From Algoriphagus sp. Y33 (GTDB lineage: Bacteria; Bacteroidota; Bacteroidia; Cytophagales; Cyclobacteriaceae), in the NCBI RefSeq assembly GCF_014838715.1, contig NZ_CP061947.1, positions 3,472,001-3,536,000 of the forward strand: a stretch of DNA of 64,000 nt. The letters are read 5' to 3'. This document shows, in pieces, positions 7,816 through 18,393 of this stretch; the stretch's first letter is position 1, and every line of letters begins with the position of its first letter. A model generated the notes under the pieces. The model was not told the origin of the DNA. It saw nothing but the letters and a program-made list of their open reading frames with translations, and made no database searches. The position numbers and the translations under genes were made by a program.

Positions 7816-8928
7816 TTACTTCACCACACCGGCAATCTTCTCAATTATATCCGTCTTTGGTTCCAGATTTCTATCAAAAAGCAACGGATAATTGGTTCTC
7901 CCACGCACAGGAAAGTTGTTCAACCAACTATACCTATCCCCCAATCCCCAAAATGTAACCCTGGTGATTTTGTCTTTGTGTTTTTCATAAATTTCAAAAA
8001 TAGCCGCATATCGCTCAGCCAACTTTGCCTCTGCTTCCGGAGTGATGCCTTCTTTATATGGATTGTACTCATCGGAATTGGCGAAATTCATATTCAGATC
8101 AGCTCCTTCTGCCCGTCTGGGCCTGGGTAGCACATCCACATCGAGTTCGGTGATCATTACTTTGAACCCAGCTTCATGAATGTCGATAATTCCCTGCTCG
8201 ATTTCTTCCAGTGTCGGTGAGTCAAGTTGATAGTGCCCCTGCATCCCTATCGCATCTACTTTGATTCCTTCTAAGACCATCTCTTTGGCAAAATCAAGAA
8301 TCCCTTTGCGCTTGGACGCTCTCCACACATTGTAATCGTTGTAATACAGCTCTGCCTCCGGATCCATCTCATGTGCTTTACGGAATGCAGCCTTTATAAA
8401 GTCTTTGCCCGCGATTTTATACCAAGCTGATTCGCGGAACGAGCCATCCTCATTAAAGGCTTCATTGACTACATCCCATCCATGGATTTTCCCCTTATAC
8501 CGTCCGGCAACCGCTTCTATATGATCTTCCATTCTGGAAATCAACGCATCTTTGCGCAATGGCTCCTTGTTTTCATCCTGAAAAACCCAACGTGGTGTCT
8601 GCTGATGCCAGACTAAACAATGACCTATAGTAAATGCACCGATTTTTTCGCCCAGCGCAACATAGGCATCTCCGAATCCAAACTCGTATCGATCAATTTC
8701 CGGATGCACTCTCTCCCATTTTAGCTCGTTTTCAGGGCTCAGACTATTGAAATTGTTTTCGATGGTGGTATTGACTTTAGGATCAGGACTATTGACCTGC
8801 CTTGAATTCAACGCTACGCCAATGTGATAGCTGTCAGCGAAAATATCTTTTAACCGCTCCTTTTTAGGGCTTTGAGCTGAAAACAACAGTGTTATTACTA
8901 CAAAGCTTAGGGTCTTTTTGAACATCAT
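7816..8928 (-). CDS. GH10 endo-beta-1,4-xylanase
   Basis: This 370-residue protein should hydrolyse internal beta-1,4 bonds of xylan or xylo-oligosaccharides. It is a single GH10 barrel after a short N-terminal export signal (about residues 1-20). The acid/base glutamate is E156 in WDVVNEA and the nucleophile is E261 in ITELDVDV; the LVWHQQTP substrate-binding motif lies near 105. No binding module is present, and the length is normal for a bare GH10. Two ATGs stand in tandem at the start and the first is used here. It begins 2 bp after the stop of the CE1 esterase, so the two form one transcript, probably separate from the main locus because a terminator lies upstream of the esterase. It ends next to the repeat array. 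Confidence 0.96.
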   Translation of the reverse strand: MMFKKTLSFVVITLLFSAQSPKKERLKDIFADSYHIGVALNSRQVNSPDPKVNTTIENNFNSLSPENELKWERVHPEIDRYEFGFGDAYVALGEKIGAFTIGHCLVWHQQTPRWVFQDENKEPLRKDALISRMEDHIEAVAGRYKGKIHGWDVVNEAFNEDGSFRESAWYKIAGKDFIKAAFRKAHEMDPEAELYYNDYNVWRASKRKGILDFAKEMVLEGIKVDAIGMQGHYQLDSPTLEEIEQGIIDIHEAGFKVMITELDVDVLPRPRRAEGADLNMNFANSDEYNPYKEGITPEAEAKLAERYAAIFEIYEKHKDKITRVTFWGLGDRYSWLNNFPVRGRTNYPLLFDRNLEPKTDIIEKIAGVVK

Positions 8929-8930
8929 GG

Positions 8931-10070
<1,140 letters not shown>

Positions 10071-10117
10071 TTAGTGTAAACTAAATGTAAGTATAGATGG
10101 AAGATAAACCAATGAGG

Positions 10118-10172
10118 AAAAAACCAGCCTACCCCCAAGACCCCGATCGGGTTTATACGGAGAGGCTGGTTT
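10118..10172 (-). terminator. intrinsic terminator between GH10 and the CE1 gene
   Basis: Read on the minus strand, AGGCTGG pairs with CCAGCCT (three further A-T pairs are possible) and is followed by six U residues (10118-10123 on plus). The 32-base loop holds an inner palindrome, CCCGATCGGG (10142-10151). It lies 105 bp after the stop of the large GH10 gene and should end the main xylan transcript, leaving the CE1-GH10 pair as its own unit. Confidence 0.65.
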
Positions 10173-10177
10173 ACATA

Positions 10178-10267
10178 GGGCATGCTGAAAAAACGCCGGC
10201 AATAGATCAAAAGCTATCATTTTGAATGGTTAACCCATTTTTGATGCGGACGTTTTTCAGCAAGCCC
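10178..10267. mobile_element. 90-bp MITE-like element, copy 1
   Basis: The ends are imperfect terminal inverted repeats (GGGCATGCTGAAAAAACG left; GGGCTTGCTGAAAAACG as reverse complement of the right end). The element is bounded by TA on both sides, and inner arms ATCAAAA / TTTTTGAT let the whole unit fold. A diverged copy is at 26018-26107. A TA duplication fits a MITE mobilised by an IS630/Tc1-mariner-type transposase; no transposase is in the window. Confidence 0.7.
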
Positions 10268-10276
10268 TACTTAAAA

Positions 10277-12415
10277 TCACATTCCTTCAAGTCCTTCGGC
10301 AAAGCCTGCATAAGCGGGTTTACGGTTGAGATTCAAGTCCCATAGTCCCTGCTTTTCCCCGGGAAGCCAGTTGGCGTTTGCCGGGCTATCTGTGATTCCC
10401 CATATGGTAATCCCATAGCGCTGTGTTGCAGGAACATGCTGACTATACATCTCCGCAACAAACTTGTACATTTCCCGCTGAATATCAAGCATTTCCTGAG
10501 TTGGTGCAGTAGAATTCACCCGCACGTCCAGCTCAGATACTTTGATCAGTTTGCCGGTGGCAGCGAGCATTTTGAACATGGAAACGATTTTTTCCTTGTC
10601 CGAATCTATGCTGATATGCATTTGGGTACCAATGCCATCTACGGTTACTCCTTTACTTTCTATGTAACTCACATAATCGATCAGCCCTTGGCATTTCTCC
10701 AAGCTATATTCAAGATTGTAATCATTTACAAAAAGAATATCGTCAGGATTTCCATACTGCCGGGCGAGTTCAAATGCTCTCACCGCATAGTCTTTTCCAA
10801 GATAGTCCTGCCAGAAGAAATTATCGGCAACAACAGTTGGGTTACCTATACCTGATTTCAATTCAGAAGGGTTTGCATCATCCATAGGCTCATTTACCAC
10901 ATCCCAAGCTTTGACATAGTCTTTGGTTGCAGTGAGCATACCTTCCATCCAGCGTTCAAATTCCCCGGAAACAATTGAAAAAATCTCTTCTTCAGTTTTA
11001 GGCACCAACGTAGTGGAACCACCGGTCGCCTCTGCACTGCTCAGGACTACGTTGTCCAGATAGACTGTTCCTGCAAATTCCCCATAACTAATTACAAATC
11101 TCTGGCGGTCTTCAGCGGAAGCCATAGTGGTCAGTTGCACCTGCTTCCACTCTGTAGTTACCCCTACCTGTCCAAACCCGTTAGATGAGTAATCGGGACT
11201 CTGAAGCTCAGGTCTTATTATCCCTTCCGCATCACCTTTTATCCAGAAAGTCAATTTGTATTCCTGACCGTTTTTCAAAGGTTCGGCAAGCTCATACGAA
11301 GTCTGTACTTCCCAGAATCCGGGTGTCTTAGAGGGATTCGTGACGAAAAATGCTTTTCCTGATCCGCCAAACCCCATTCCGTCTTCGGTAATGCCTCGAC
11401 TGGATTCATTGCCCCAGCCTCCCCAGCCGGTACCGTTTTCGAAATCCCCATCGGCTATCAGATTACTGATGACAGGATCCCCATCCAGATCATACACATA
11501 GAGATTGTTGATATCAATAGAGTAGGTCGTATTTGGCATATAACCCAGATTAAAGTGCATCCGAAACGAATCCGATTCAAAATCACTGATTCTAAACCTG
11601 ATTTCCTGCCAGGAGATGCTTGTACCAAAAGCCGTACTATCTACACCGGTATTCATCCAGTCAATCGCAGGGCTATTATTTGTAAGTCCTTCGAACGTAA
11701 TTCCTCCTTGGCCCGGTTTGTCGGACTTGATGTAAACAATTACCTCATATTGCTTTCCTTGGATTACAGGAATCTCCGGTGTGGTTAATTGGACACTCTC
11801 GGGACCGGTACCGGAGCTTGAGGTAAATACAAAAGCATTGGTGCCTTCTCCCATCCCTTCTCCTTCACCGATTTTCACATCACCGTTTGTTTCCCAACCG
11901 TCCAGAGATGCGTTCATAGGCTCTGATAAGTCCACTTCGTTTTTGAATGGAGGTGAGGTCACGATCAATGGTTCCAATAAACTGTTGAGGTACGTTGCAT
12001 TTTGATTTGCATGCCAAACAAGCGTATGTCCGAAAATACCGGTTCCTGCGGCTTTTGCGGCTTCTATAGTAGCATTTACCCCTGAGAAGTCCATAGAGCC
12101 ATTTGCCTGAACGATTGCACCGTGCTTCATGCCATATCCTGCAGTGACCTCATGAAAATTGCTGTTGATGAGCCGGTACATCACGCCTCTGCCGGAGTAT
12201 TGGGACATGTCTATAGCCCCGCCCAATTTGAAATTGGGATGAGCTATGCTATCTATATAACTGCTGAGTACCCCATAGGCATTCAATTCTTCCCGGGCAG
12301 CAATTTCGGCCGGTTTTTCAACCTGAAAATTATCAGTTTCTATATGCTCTACACAAGAACTGAGTCCTACTGAAATAGCTAAAACGCTTAAATATTGGAC
12401 ATATAATTGCTTCAT
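10277..12415 (-). CDS. GH10 endo-xylanase with binding modules inserted in the catalytic barrel
   Basis: This 712-residue surface lipoprotein (lipobox LSSC, Cys21) is the main xylan-cutting enzyme of the locus. The GH10 barrel starts near residue 45, reaches the LVWHANQN motif at about 132-139, is interrupted by roughly 320 residues, and resumes near 475 with the acid/base E509 (WDVVNEP) and nucleophile E628 (VSELDVR). The insert holds two beta-sandwich modules of the CBM4/CBM22 type (about 155-310 and 315-460, each ending with a YLDNV/DINNL-type strand). This arrangement is known from Bacteroidota xylanases that attack insoluble xylan at the cell surface. It sits 16 bp after the DUF1735-type gene and is the last gene before the terminator. 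Confidence 0.95.
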   Translation of the reverse strand: MKQLYVQYLSVLAISVGLSSCVEHIETDNFQVEKPAEIAAREELNAYGVLSSYIDSIAHPNFKLGGAIDMSQYSGRGVMYRLINSNFHEVTAGYGMKHGAIVQANGSMDFSGVNATIEAAKAAGTGIFGHTLVWHANQNATYLNSLLEPLIVTSPPFKNEVDLSEPMNASLDGWETNGDVKIGEGEGMGEGTNAFVFTSSSGTGPESVQLTTPEIPVIQGKQYEVIVYIKSDKPGQGGITFEGLTNNSPAIDWMNTGVDSTAFGTSISWQEIRFRISDFESDSFRMHFNLGYMPNTTYSIDINNLYVYDLDGDPVISNLIADGDFENGTGWGGWGNESSRGITEDGMGFGGSGKAFFVTNPSKTPGFWEVQTSYELAEPLKNGQEYKLTFWIKGDAEGIIRPELQSPDYSSNGFGQVGVTTEWKQVQLTTMASAEDRQRFVISYGEFAGTVYLDNVVLSSAEATGGSTTLVPKTEEEIFSIVSGEFERWMEGMLTATKDYVKAWDVVNEPMDDANPSELKSGIGNPTVVADNFFWQDYLGKDYAVRAFELARQYGNPDDILFVNDYNLEYSLEKCQGLIDYVSYIESKGVTVDGIGTQMHISIDSDKEKIVSMFKMLAATGKLIKVSELDVRVNSTAPTQEMLDIQREMYKFVAEMYSQHVPATQRYGITIWGITDSPANANWLPGEKQGLWDLNLNRKPAYAGFAEGLEGM

Positions 12416-12431
12416 GATTTGTAGGATCTAA

Positions 12432-13469
12432 TTAGTCGTTGATTTTCATTACCGGAGTGAATGTCTCCATTCCCACTCCTCTATCCCGAATTACCAATGT
12501 ATCTGCCGCAGTAATCTGCATTTCAGGAAGATTGATATCATACTGAAGATAAAGCACGTCACGGTCTTTGTCTCCCCAGCCTTTTACCGCCCCCTTGGAG
12601 ACAAACTGACCGGTACCTGAAGCAGTGTATCCGTCACCTAGAGGAGAGATGGTGCAGTTGCCGTTATCATCAAAAGTCAAGAGTAAATCTGCAGGAATAT
12701 TTGTCCCATCTTCCCCTGGAAAGGACAAGGGAAACTCCACTTCAGTCATGGAGCGTGTATGAAGCATATTCACTTCGTCATCCACCACGAATTCCGCATG
12801 CCTTATGACTGTTTCATCCAGCGCTGTATTGCCGTTATTTCCGGTGATTACATCCTGCCCTCTCCGAAGGTAGTTGCCGTGCCATGGATTGACATATTTC
12901 AATGCATACAAGACGAAATCCTTTGGCAGTACTGTCCAGTCTGCCGGATTATTTCTTTGTGGATTTTCTACCAATCCCACACCGGAGAGCACCGAATCTG
13001 CATTGGAGATTTCAGTGATTCTCAATGGCAAAACATAGCTTCTCTTGATTGCCTCGGGATCATTAAAGAACCCGCTGTTTAGTTGTATTTCTATTCCTCC
13101 TGTCACTTTTCCTTTGGGAATAACCAAAGACTCGGCAGATAGCCGGTAATATTCAGCAGGAAGTACCATGACTTCATCTCCTCCTTCTTCAAACAACAAG
13201 CCTTCGGCCAGTGTATTGTCCACTGCCACGTTCACTAGGACATCCCGGGGGGAGGAATAAACTCCGCCTGTGGTAGCCAAAATATTGAATCTACCTTCGT
13301 TATCCTGAGATGTATCAAATATGTCATCTCCGAGTGTAATCGTCCTGACGGGATATTGGTAGGCAAAATATACCGTCTGATAGTCAAAATCAGGAAATTC
13401 CCAATCCTCGTTCTGACAGGAAGTTGCGATCAGGGAAAGTGCTAAAATTATATATGCTTTGTTTTTCAT
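12432..13469 (-). CDS. DUF1735-type surface lipoprotein, putative xylan-binding protein
   Basis: This 345-residue lipoprotein (lipobox IATSC, Cys18) probably sits on the outer surface and binds xylan beside the SusD proteins. The N-terminal half (about 30-165) has features of a DUF1735/BT_3987-like domain: a VYFAYQYPVRTITLG opening, a VAVDN strand and a YVLPLRI ending. The C-terminal half (about 185-345) resembles the DUF5627-type lipocalin-like domain that often follows it. It takes the SusE/SGBP position, 55 bp after SusD and directly before GH10. The domain names come from memory of the families and were not computed. Confidence 0.8.
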   Translation of the reverse strand: MKNKAYIILALSLIATSCQNEDWEFPDFDYQTVYFAYQYPVRTITLGDDIFDTSQDNEGRFNILATTGGVYSSPRDVLVNVAVDNTLAEGLLFEEGGDEVMVLPAEYYRLSAESLVIPKGKVTGGIEIQLNSGFFNDPEAIKRSYVLPLRITEISNADSVLSGVGLVENPQRNNPADWTVLPKDFVLYALKYVNPWHGNYLRRGQDVITGNNGNTALDETVIRHAEFVVDDEVNMLHTRSMTEVEFPLSFPGEDGTNIPADLLLTFDDNGNCTISPLGDGYTASGTGQFVSKGAVKGWGDKDRDVLYLQYDINLPEMQITAADTLVIRDRGVGMETFTPVMKIND

Positions 13470-13524
13470 TTTTCAGTGAGTTTAAGGTCAATTGGGTTCA
13501 CATGGATATAGATTAAAGAAAATG

Positions 13525-15282
13525 TTACCATCCGGTGTTTTGCTTTAACTCTGAAAACTTCAGCATTTCACTATAGGGAACCGGTCCATAAATCATATAA
13601 TCACTGAATACTCTGTTGTCCACATTCATGACTTCATGGTTTCCATCTTCTATGGTGATCCCTCTGGCAGTTTCTGTGAGGTTTGCATCCCATCTTCTCA
13701 AATCCCAAAATCTGAATCCTTCAAAACTCAGCTCAAGTCTTCGCTCATTTCGGATAAGTTCTCTCATGGCACTCTGGTCGCCTTTAATAGACTCTAAGTA
13801 TTCATCACCATTTTCAGTCCCTATTCCCGCCCGTTGGCGTATTGCTTTTATCACATCATAGGCAGAATAGCCGGCACCACCGGTGCCCATAGGCCCAAAA
13901 GCTTCATTGGCAGCTTCTGCATAGATTAGAAATATTTCAGTATATCTGATTCTAGGTTTTACATGTACCTGGGAGTTGGTAGAATTAGGATTCAGGTTTA
14001 CGTCTTGTCGAAGTAATTTCCGCAGGTAATAGCCCGTACGTGTTGATGTTTCTACCCTGTTTAAAGCATCATTTGTATTCCCGTCTACTGCAGTTGTGAT
14101 CGTGGTATTATCCGGTCCTGCGGTAGTACCGTTGACTAGGACGAAATGATTTAATCTTGGATCACGGGCTGCATATGGAGATTGAGAATCATAACCGCTT
14201 CCCGTGGATTCGATCGGATATCCATTGGCCATAGGGAATGCATCCACGAAGTTCTGTGTTGGATTGACCAGACCATTTCCAAATAAAGTTGGCGGAAAAT
14301 TATCAGCTTCAAGATTATTGCTCTGCCCGATGGAAGTACGCCACAGGATTTCTGCAGGGTTTATACCTCCGCCAATCGCGTTTAGTTCAGAGATATTTTT
14401 AAACCAAGTGACTCCATTCGGTGCCAGCCCCGATACACCGCCTATAGTATTGAGTATGAAAGCCGCATCCTCAGCAGCTTTTTTCCATTTTTCCAGATCA
14501 CCGGTGGGGTTGAAAGCCGGGCTGGCAGCCAATAATGCCGCCTGGGACATCACGGCTCTCACAATTCTCCCGGAAACCAGTTGAAACGCATCATCCCCAA
14601 ACACCCGGTTGTATTGTCCTGTTTCCGCTCCTCCATATTCACTAGGTATCAGTGAAGCATCCGTAATGTTCCCATAGTCCAATGGAAGTAAGGAAAGCGC
14701 TTGATCCGCATCGGAATACAATTGATTCATACACTCCTCGAAGGTGTTTCTGGGCAGATTGAATTCAGACTCAACATTCTGCGATTCAGTGAGAATAGGA
14801 ACACCCAGTAGTTGTCCATCAGACATTCCTCCATGAGCTTGCAGCAAATAATACATAAACAAGGCTCTTAACCCGTAGGACTCTCCTTTCAGCCGGTCTA
14901 TAAACATTTGGTTGACGATTGGGTCCACAGCGAAATTCACACTGTCTACGTCCTCCAGCAGTACATTTAGATATTGGATAGCTGACTGAGCTCCCGTCCA
15001 TTGGTTGACCGGATTGTTGTTAGATGCCCACTGGCCTGATGCCATGTTAAGAAATGCATTCGAAGGCTCATTGCTTACAGCATCATCTGTTGCCAGTTCA
15101 CTAAAATTCCAGCCATTGGTTGGGATTCTTAAGTAGGCATTAATCAATAGTCCCTGGGCCAATCTCGGTCTTTCAAGCATATCCTCACGACCCTGAATAT
15201 TTTCTATAGCAGGATCTATCAGATCTTGACAGCCGGACAGCATTAAGACCACTCCAAAGAAAAATAATAATTTAGTATTCAT
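13525..15282 (-). CDS. SusD/RagB family glycan-binding lipoprotein (xylan locus, second pair)
   Basis: This 585-residue lipoprotein (lipobox LSGC, Cys18) caps the SusC transporter encoded 23 bp upstream and captures xylo-oligosaccharides. It has the N-terminal SusD-like domain with TPR-type helices (about 90-330) and the C-terminal RagB/SusD signature: RYTEIFLIYAEAANEA near 440, then RNERRLELSFEGFRFWDLRRW near 520. It ends in a typical ...QNTGW tail. It belongs to the second of two SusCD pairs in the locus. Confidence 0.95.
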   Translation of the reverse strand: MNTKLLFFFGVVLMLSGCQDLIDPAIENIQGREDMLERPRLAQGLLINAYLRIPTNGWNFSELATDDAVSNEPSNAFLNMASGQWASNNNPVNQWTGAQSAIQYLNVLLEDVDSVNFAVDPIVNQMFIDRLKGESYGLRALFMYYLLQAHGGMSDGQLLGVPILTESQNVESEFNLPRNTFEECMNQLYSDADQALSLLPLDYGNITDASLIPSEYGGAETGQYNRVFGDDAFQLVSGRIVRAVMSQAALLAASPAFNPTGDLEKWKKAAEDAAFILNTIGGVSGLAPNGVTWFKNISELNAIGGGINPAEILWRTSIGQSNNLEADNFPPTLFGNGLVNPTQNFVDAFPMANGYPIESTGSGYDSQSPYAARDPRLNHFVLVNGTTAGPDNTTITTAVDGNTNDALNRVETSTRTGYYLRKLLRQDVNLNPNSTNSQVHVKPRIRYTEIFLIYAEAANEAFGPMGTGGAGYSAYDVIKAIRQRAGIGTENGDEYLESIKGDQSAMRELIRNERRLELSFEGFRFWDLRRWDANLTETARGITIEDGNHEVMNVDNRVFSDYMIYGPVPYSEMLKFSELKQNTGW

Positions 15283-15305
15283 AATTTTAAGTTTTTTGGG
15301 TCGTA

Positions 15306-18300
15306 TTAAAACATCGCTCTAATTCCGAAATTATAGAATCGGGTCTGCGGTGCGCTACCGATATTCATCTCTAGAATTTCTCTGTTGGGACTTACAGTCA
15401 GTAGGTTGGACCCACTTACATAAGTACCCAACTCCTTTATAAATCCATTTCCAAGAATGCTCTTGGGAAATGAATAAGAAAGCTGAACCTTCGCCAGATC
15501 AAATCGATTGGTACTGTAAAGCCAGAAATCCGAATTTCTGAAGTTGTTGGCTCCATTAAGCGTGGTCAATCGTGGGAAAGTTGCCGTGCTTTGCGTTTCC
15601 TCAGTCCATCTGCCTCTTACCTCAGCAGAATATTTATCTTCTGCATTGACCCAGAAGTAGTTATCAGTTTTCATTGCATAAGCACCTCTTCTCATGGTTC
15701 CCAAAACAAAGAAGGTGAAGTTGTTGACTTTTGCAGAGAAGTTGAACCCCATCGTCAACGGCGCCCCTGACCAACCGCCTCTTCCCAAAAAGACTTCATC
15801 CTGGGCGTTTATCACTCCATCATTGTTTTGGTCCTTGTATTTAATATCTCCGGGTTTCACCTCACCGAATGCCTGCGTCGGCGAGTTTTCGATATCATCT
15901 ATACCACTGAAAAAGCCTACACTTTCCAGCCCCCAAATAGCATCAAGGGGCATTCCCTGCCTGTTCTGATAGCTATCTTCAAAATTTTCCGCTCTTCTGG
16001 ACGCTTTGGTGTCGTAGTACATCCCTGATACCCCCAGCGTCCAATCTACTATGCCGGTGCGTTTGTTCAGGTTCAATTGAAAGTCAGCACCATTCCTGAT
16101 GTCGTTATTGTAGTTCACATAGGGAATCCAGGAAGATATAGGCCACCCAGTGACAAAATAACTGGGATATAGTATGCTGTTCTGAACAAACAGACCTGTC
16201 ATTCGACTGGTGAAGACCGATCCGTTGAAACTTAGCAGTTTATTGAAAAGTGAAGCGTTGACTTCCAGACTTATTTCCTCCCTTTTGGGAAAAGTAAGAT
16301 CCAAATTCTCGCCCCGACGCACATCCGTTCCTGTATTGTTCAGGCCATCTTTCCATTCGTACCAGGAGCCTTCGTCGGTGTAGATAGGTTCATAGAGATA
16401 AAAGCTTTCTATATCCAGGTCAGTATTGAGAATACCCGCAGATACGGAGATCCTCAAGTCATCGATCACAGAAGAGGATGACAAGAATTCTTCACCGCTT
16501 AATCTCCATCCCAACGACATAGTGGGTGAAATTGCACTTCTTCCGCCTTCAGGCAATTTTGCGGAGTGTACCATGGCACCGCTAAATTCAGCGTAATATT
16601 TATGGTTGTAATTGTAGGCCAAGTATAGACCAAGATTGGCATTACTGACTTTATGGTAGATAGCAGACTCGGTGATCTGATGGCCATTTGCAAGCAGTAT
16701 TGCTGAGACATTGTGCTTCTCCCTGAATGTCTTCTCGTAGTTAAGCTGTGCAGAGAAGGAGACGGTTTGCCGAAACCAGTTGTTACTGATATTTTGGGAG
16801 CGGGTACTGGCATCCTGCCCGTATTTCGTCAATCTTTCAATCTGATCTATTCCGTTATAATTCGTCCAAGTAGGCTGATACACTGCATAATCGTTGTCAA
16901 ATGACAGTAAATAGGATGTATTGTAATTCAATCCAAACAACGAGTTGAAGGAAAGTCCATCAATAACATTTCTTAGATCAGCATCTACCCCGGCGTTGAA
17001 CTGAAACTGACGGCTTGTGAATTTATTGGAGCCGCCGGCGTAGATATCTGCCATTGGGTTATTTTGATCTAGCTGTGTTCCTCCCAACAGATACTTACCC
17101 CCAATCACATGTTCACTGGTTTCTATTAGATCCCAGGAAGATGCGTCTCCCTGTTCTATGTAATCAATCGGGATAAGGGGTGTGAATCTGTTGGGTCTCA
17201 AAATAGTGGACCCTTGCCAGTAGTCTATATTTTCCTCGTCAATAACATAATTGGAATTGACGCCGTTGCTATTGTAAAAAATAGCCGAGGCATCTACTTT
17301 GGCTGATATGAAATCGTTAAGATTCAAATCAATATTCCCCCGGACATTAAAGCGCTCGTTTGCATTTTCAGCAGCTGTTCCAAAGTCAAGCACCGTCCCT
17401 TCAGTCATGAAACCGACGTTAGTATAATACCGTGCGGTTTCATTCCCCCCAGAAATCTCCAAGTTGCCATCGTATCTGGAATAAGCTTCCTGAAGGTATT
17501 CCGGAGAATAATAATCCACATTTGGATACCTGTAGATATTTTCACCTGAGGAGTGATTGTAGATATCACTTTGGGAATAAAGTGGGGAAAGGCCATCGTT
17601 GGACCGGGCTTCATTATACAATGTCATATACTCACCCGAACCCAAATATTCCGGATAGGCTTTTGGTGTGTTCACTCCCGCATTGGTACGTAACGTGATG
17701 TTCTGGGTATTGGCGACACCTCGTTTGGTAGTAACCATGATTACTCCCTTGGCGGCTCTACTTCCATACAATGCCACCGCAGTTACCCCCTTTAGGAAAG
17801 TAATCTGGGCGATTTCAGTTGGATGCACACTATCTATATCTCTTGGAACTCCATCGACCAATACCAAAGCGCTACTATTGCCCCACAGATTACCGTTGAA
17901 GCCGCCCACATAAGCTTCCAACCCATTGAGAGGATTGCTTATGTAGTTATCCTGTAGAATTTCAGGCATATTCACATGGGAAATCCCCCCCATCAAGTCG
18001 TCTCTATCCTTTGTTTGAAAGGCGACATTCACATTTTGGCCTTCCAAAGCGCCATATAGGATTATTTCTTCCAGATTTGGAATGGCCTGCAACAATTTAG
18101 TCTCATATCCGGGAGCTTCTACAGACAAATACGTATTAGACGTCACTACTAAATTCGCGACTCCCAGACTGTCAGAAATAGCTGAGAAATCATCTTCTTC
18201 GCTTGTGATTATGGCTCCTTGTATCGTTTTACCAATACTGGATTTTACCACAGGGTTAAGGGTTATTTTTAAGGTATTTTGTGCCATCAGCCGGCATGGA

Positions 18301-18350
18301 AAAACCACCGCTAGGACACACCACACCATTACTGTTTTTATATAGTTCAT
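15306..18350 (-). CDS. SusC-type TonB-dependent transporter (xylan locus, second pair)
   Basis: This 1014-residue outer-membrane transporter imports oligosaccharides delivered by the SusD protein encoded next. A signal peptide (about 1-23, ending MAQ) is followed by a short, diverged CarboxypepD_reg-like segment (about 30-95) in place of the usual strongly conserved one. Then come the plug (about 110-215, with LVLVDGVPRDIDSVHPTEIAQITFLKG) and the barrel. It has no STN domain, so it should not signal to the FecR protein. The barrel ends with the usual aromatic residue (IRAMF). The gap from the preceding SusD gene is 43 bp. Confidence 0.95.
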   Translation of the reverse strand: MNYIKTVMVWCVLAVVFPCRLMAQNTLKITLNPVVKSSIGKTIQGAIITSEEDDFSAISDSLGVANLVVTSNTYLSVEAPGYETKLLQAIPNLEEIILYGALEGQNVNVAFQTKDRDDLMGGISHVNMPEILQDNYISNPLNGLEAYVGGFNGNLWGNSSALVLVDGVPRDIDSVHPTEIAQITFLKGVTAVALYGSRAAKGVIMVTTKRGVANTQNITLRTNAGVNTPKAYPEYLGSGEYMTLYNEARSNDGLSPLYSQSDIYNHSSGENIYRYPNVDYYSPEYLQEAYSRYDGNLEISGGNETARYYTNVGFMTEGTVLDFGTAAENANERFNVRGNIDLNLNDFISAKVDASAIFYNSNGVNSNYVIDEENIDYWQGSTILRPNRFTPLIPIDYIEQGDASSWDLIETSEHVIGGKYLLGGTQLDQNNPMADIYAGGSNKFTSRQFQFNAGVDADLRNVIDGLSFNSLFGLNYNTSYLLSFDNDYAVYQPTWTNYNGIDQIERLTKYGQDASTRSQNISNNWFRQTVSFSAQLNYEKTFREKHNVSAILLANGHQITESAIYHKVSNANLGLYLAYNYNHKYYAEFSGAMVHSAKLPEGGRSAISPTMSLGWRLSGEEFLSSSSVIDDLRISVSAGILNTDLDIESFYLYEPIYTDEGSWYEWKDGLNNTGTDVRRGENLDLTFPKREEISLEVNASLFNKLLSFNGSVFTSRMTGLFVQNSILYPSYFVTGWPISSWIPYVNYNNDIRNGADFQLNLNKRTGIVDWTLGVSGMYYDTKASRRAENFEDSYQNRQGMPLDAIWGLESVGFFSGIDDIENSPTQAFGEVKPGDIKYKDQNNDGVINAQDEVFLGRGGWSGAPLTMGFNFSAKVNNFTFFVLGTMRRGAYAMKTDNYFWVNAEDKYSAEVRGRWTEETQSTATFPRLTTLNGANNFRNSDFWLYSTNRFDLAKVQLSYSFPKSILGNGFIKELGTYVSGSNLLTVSPNREILEMNIGSAPQTRFYNFGIRAMF

Positions 18351-18393
18351 TAGGATTTTTCATTTAGATGATAAAAAGTCAACATCGCCTATG

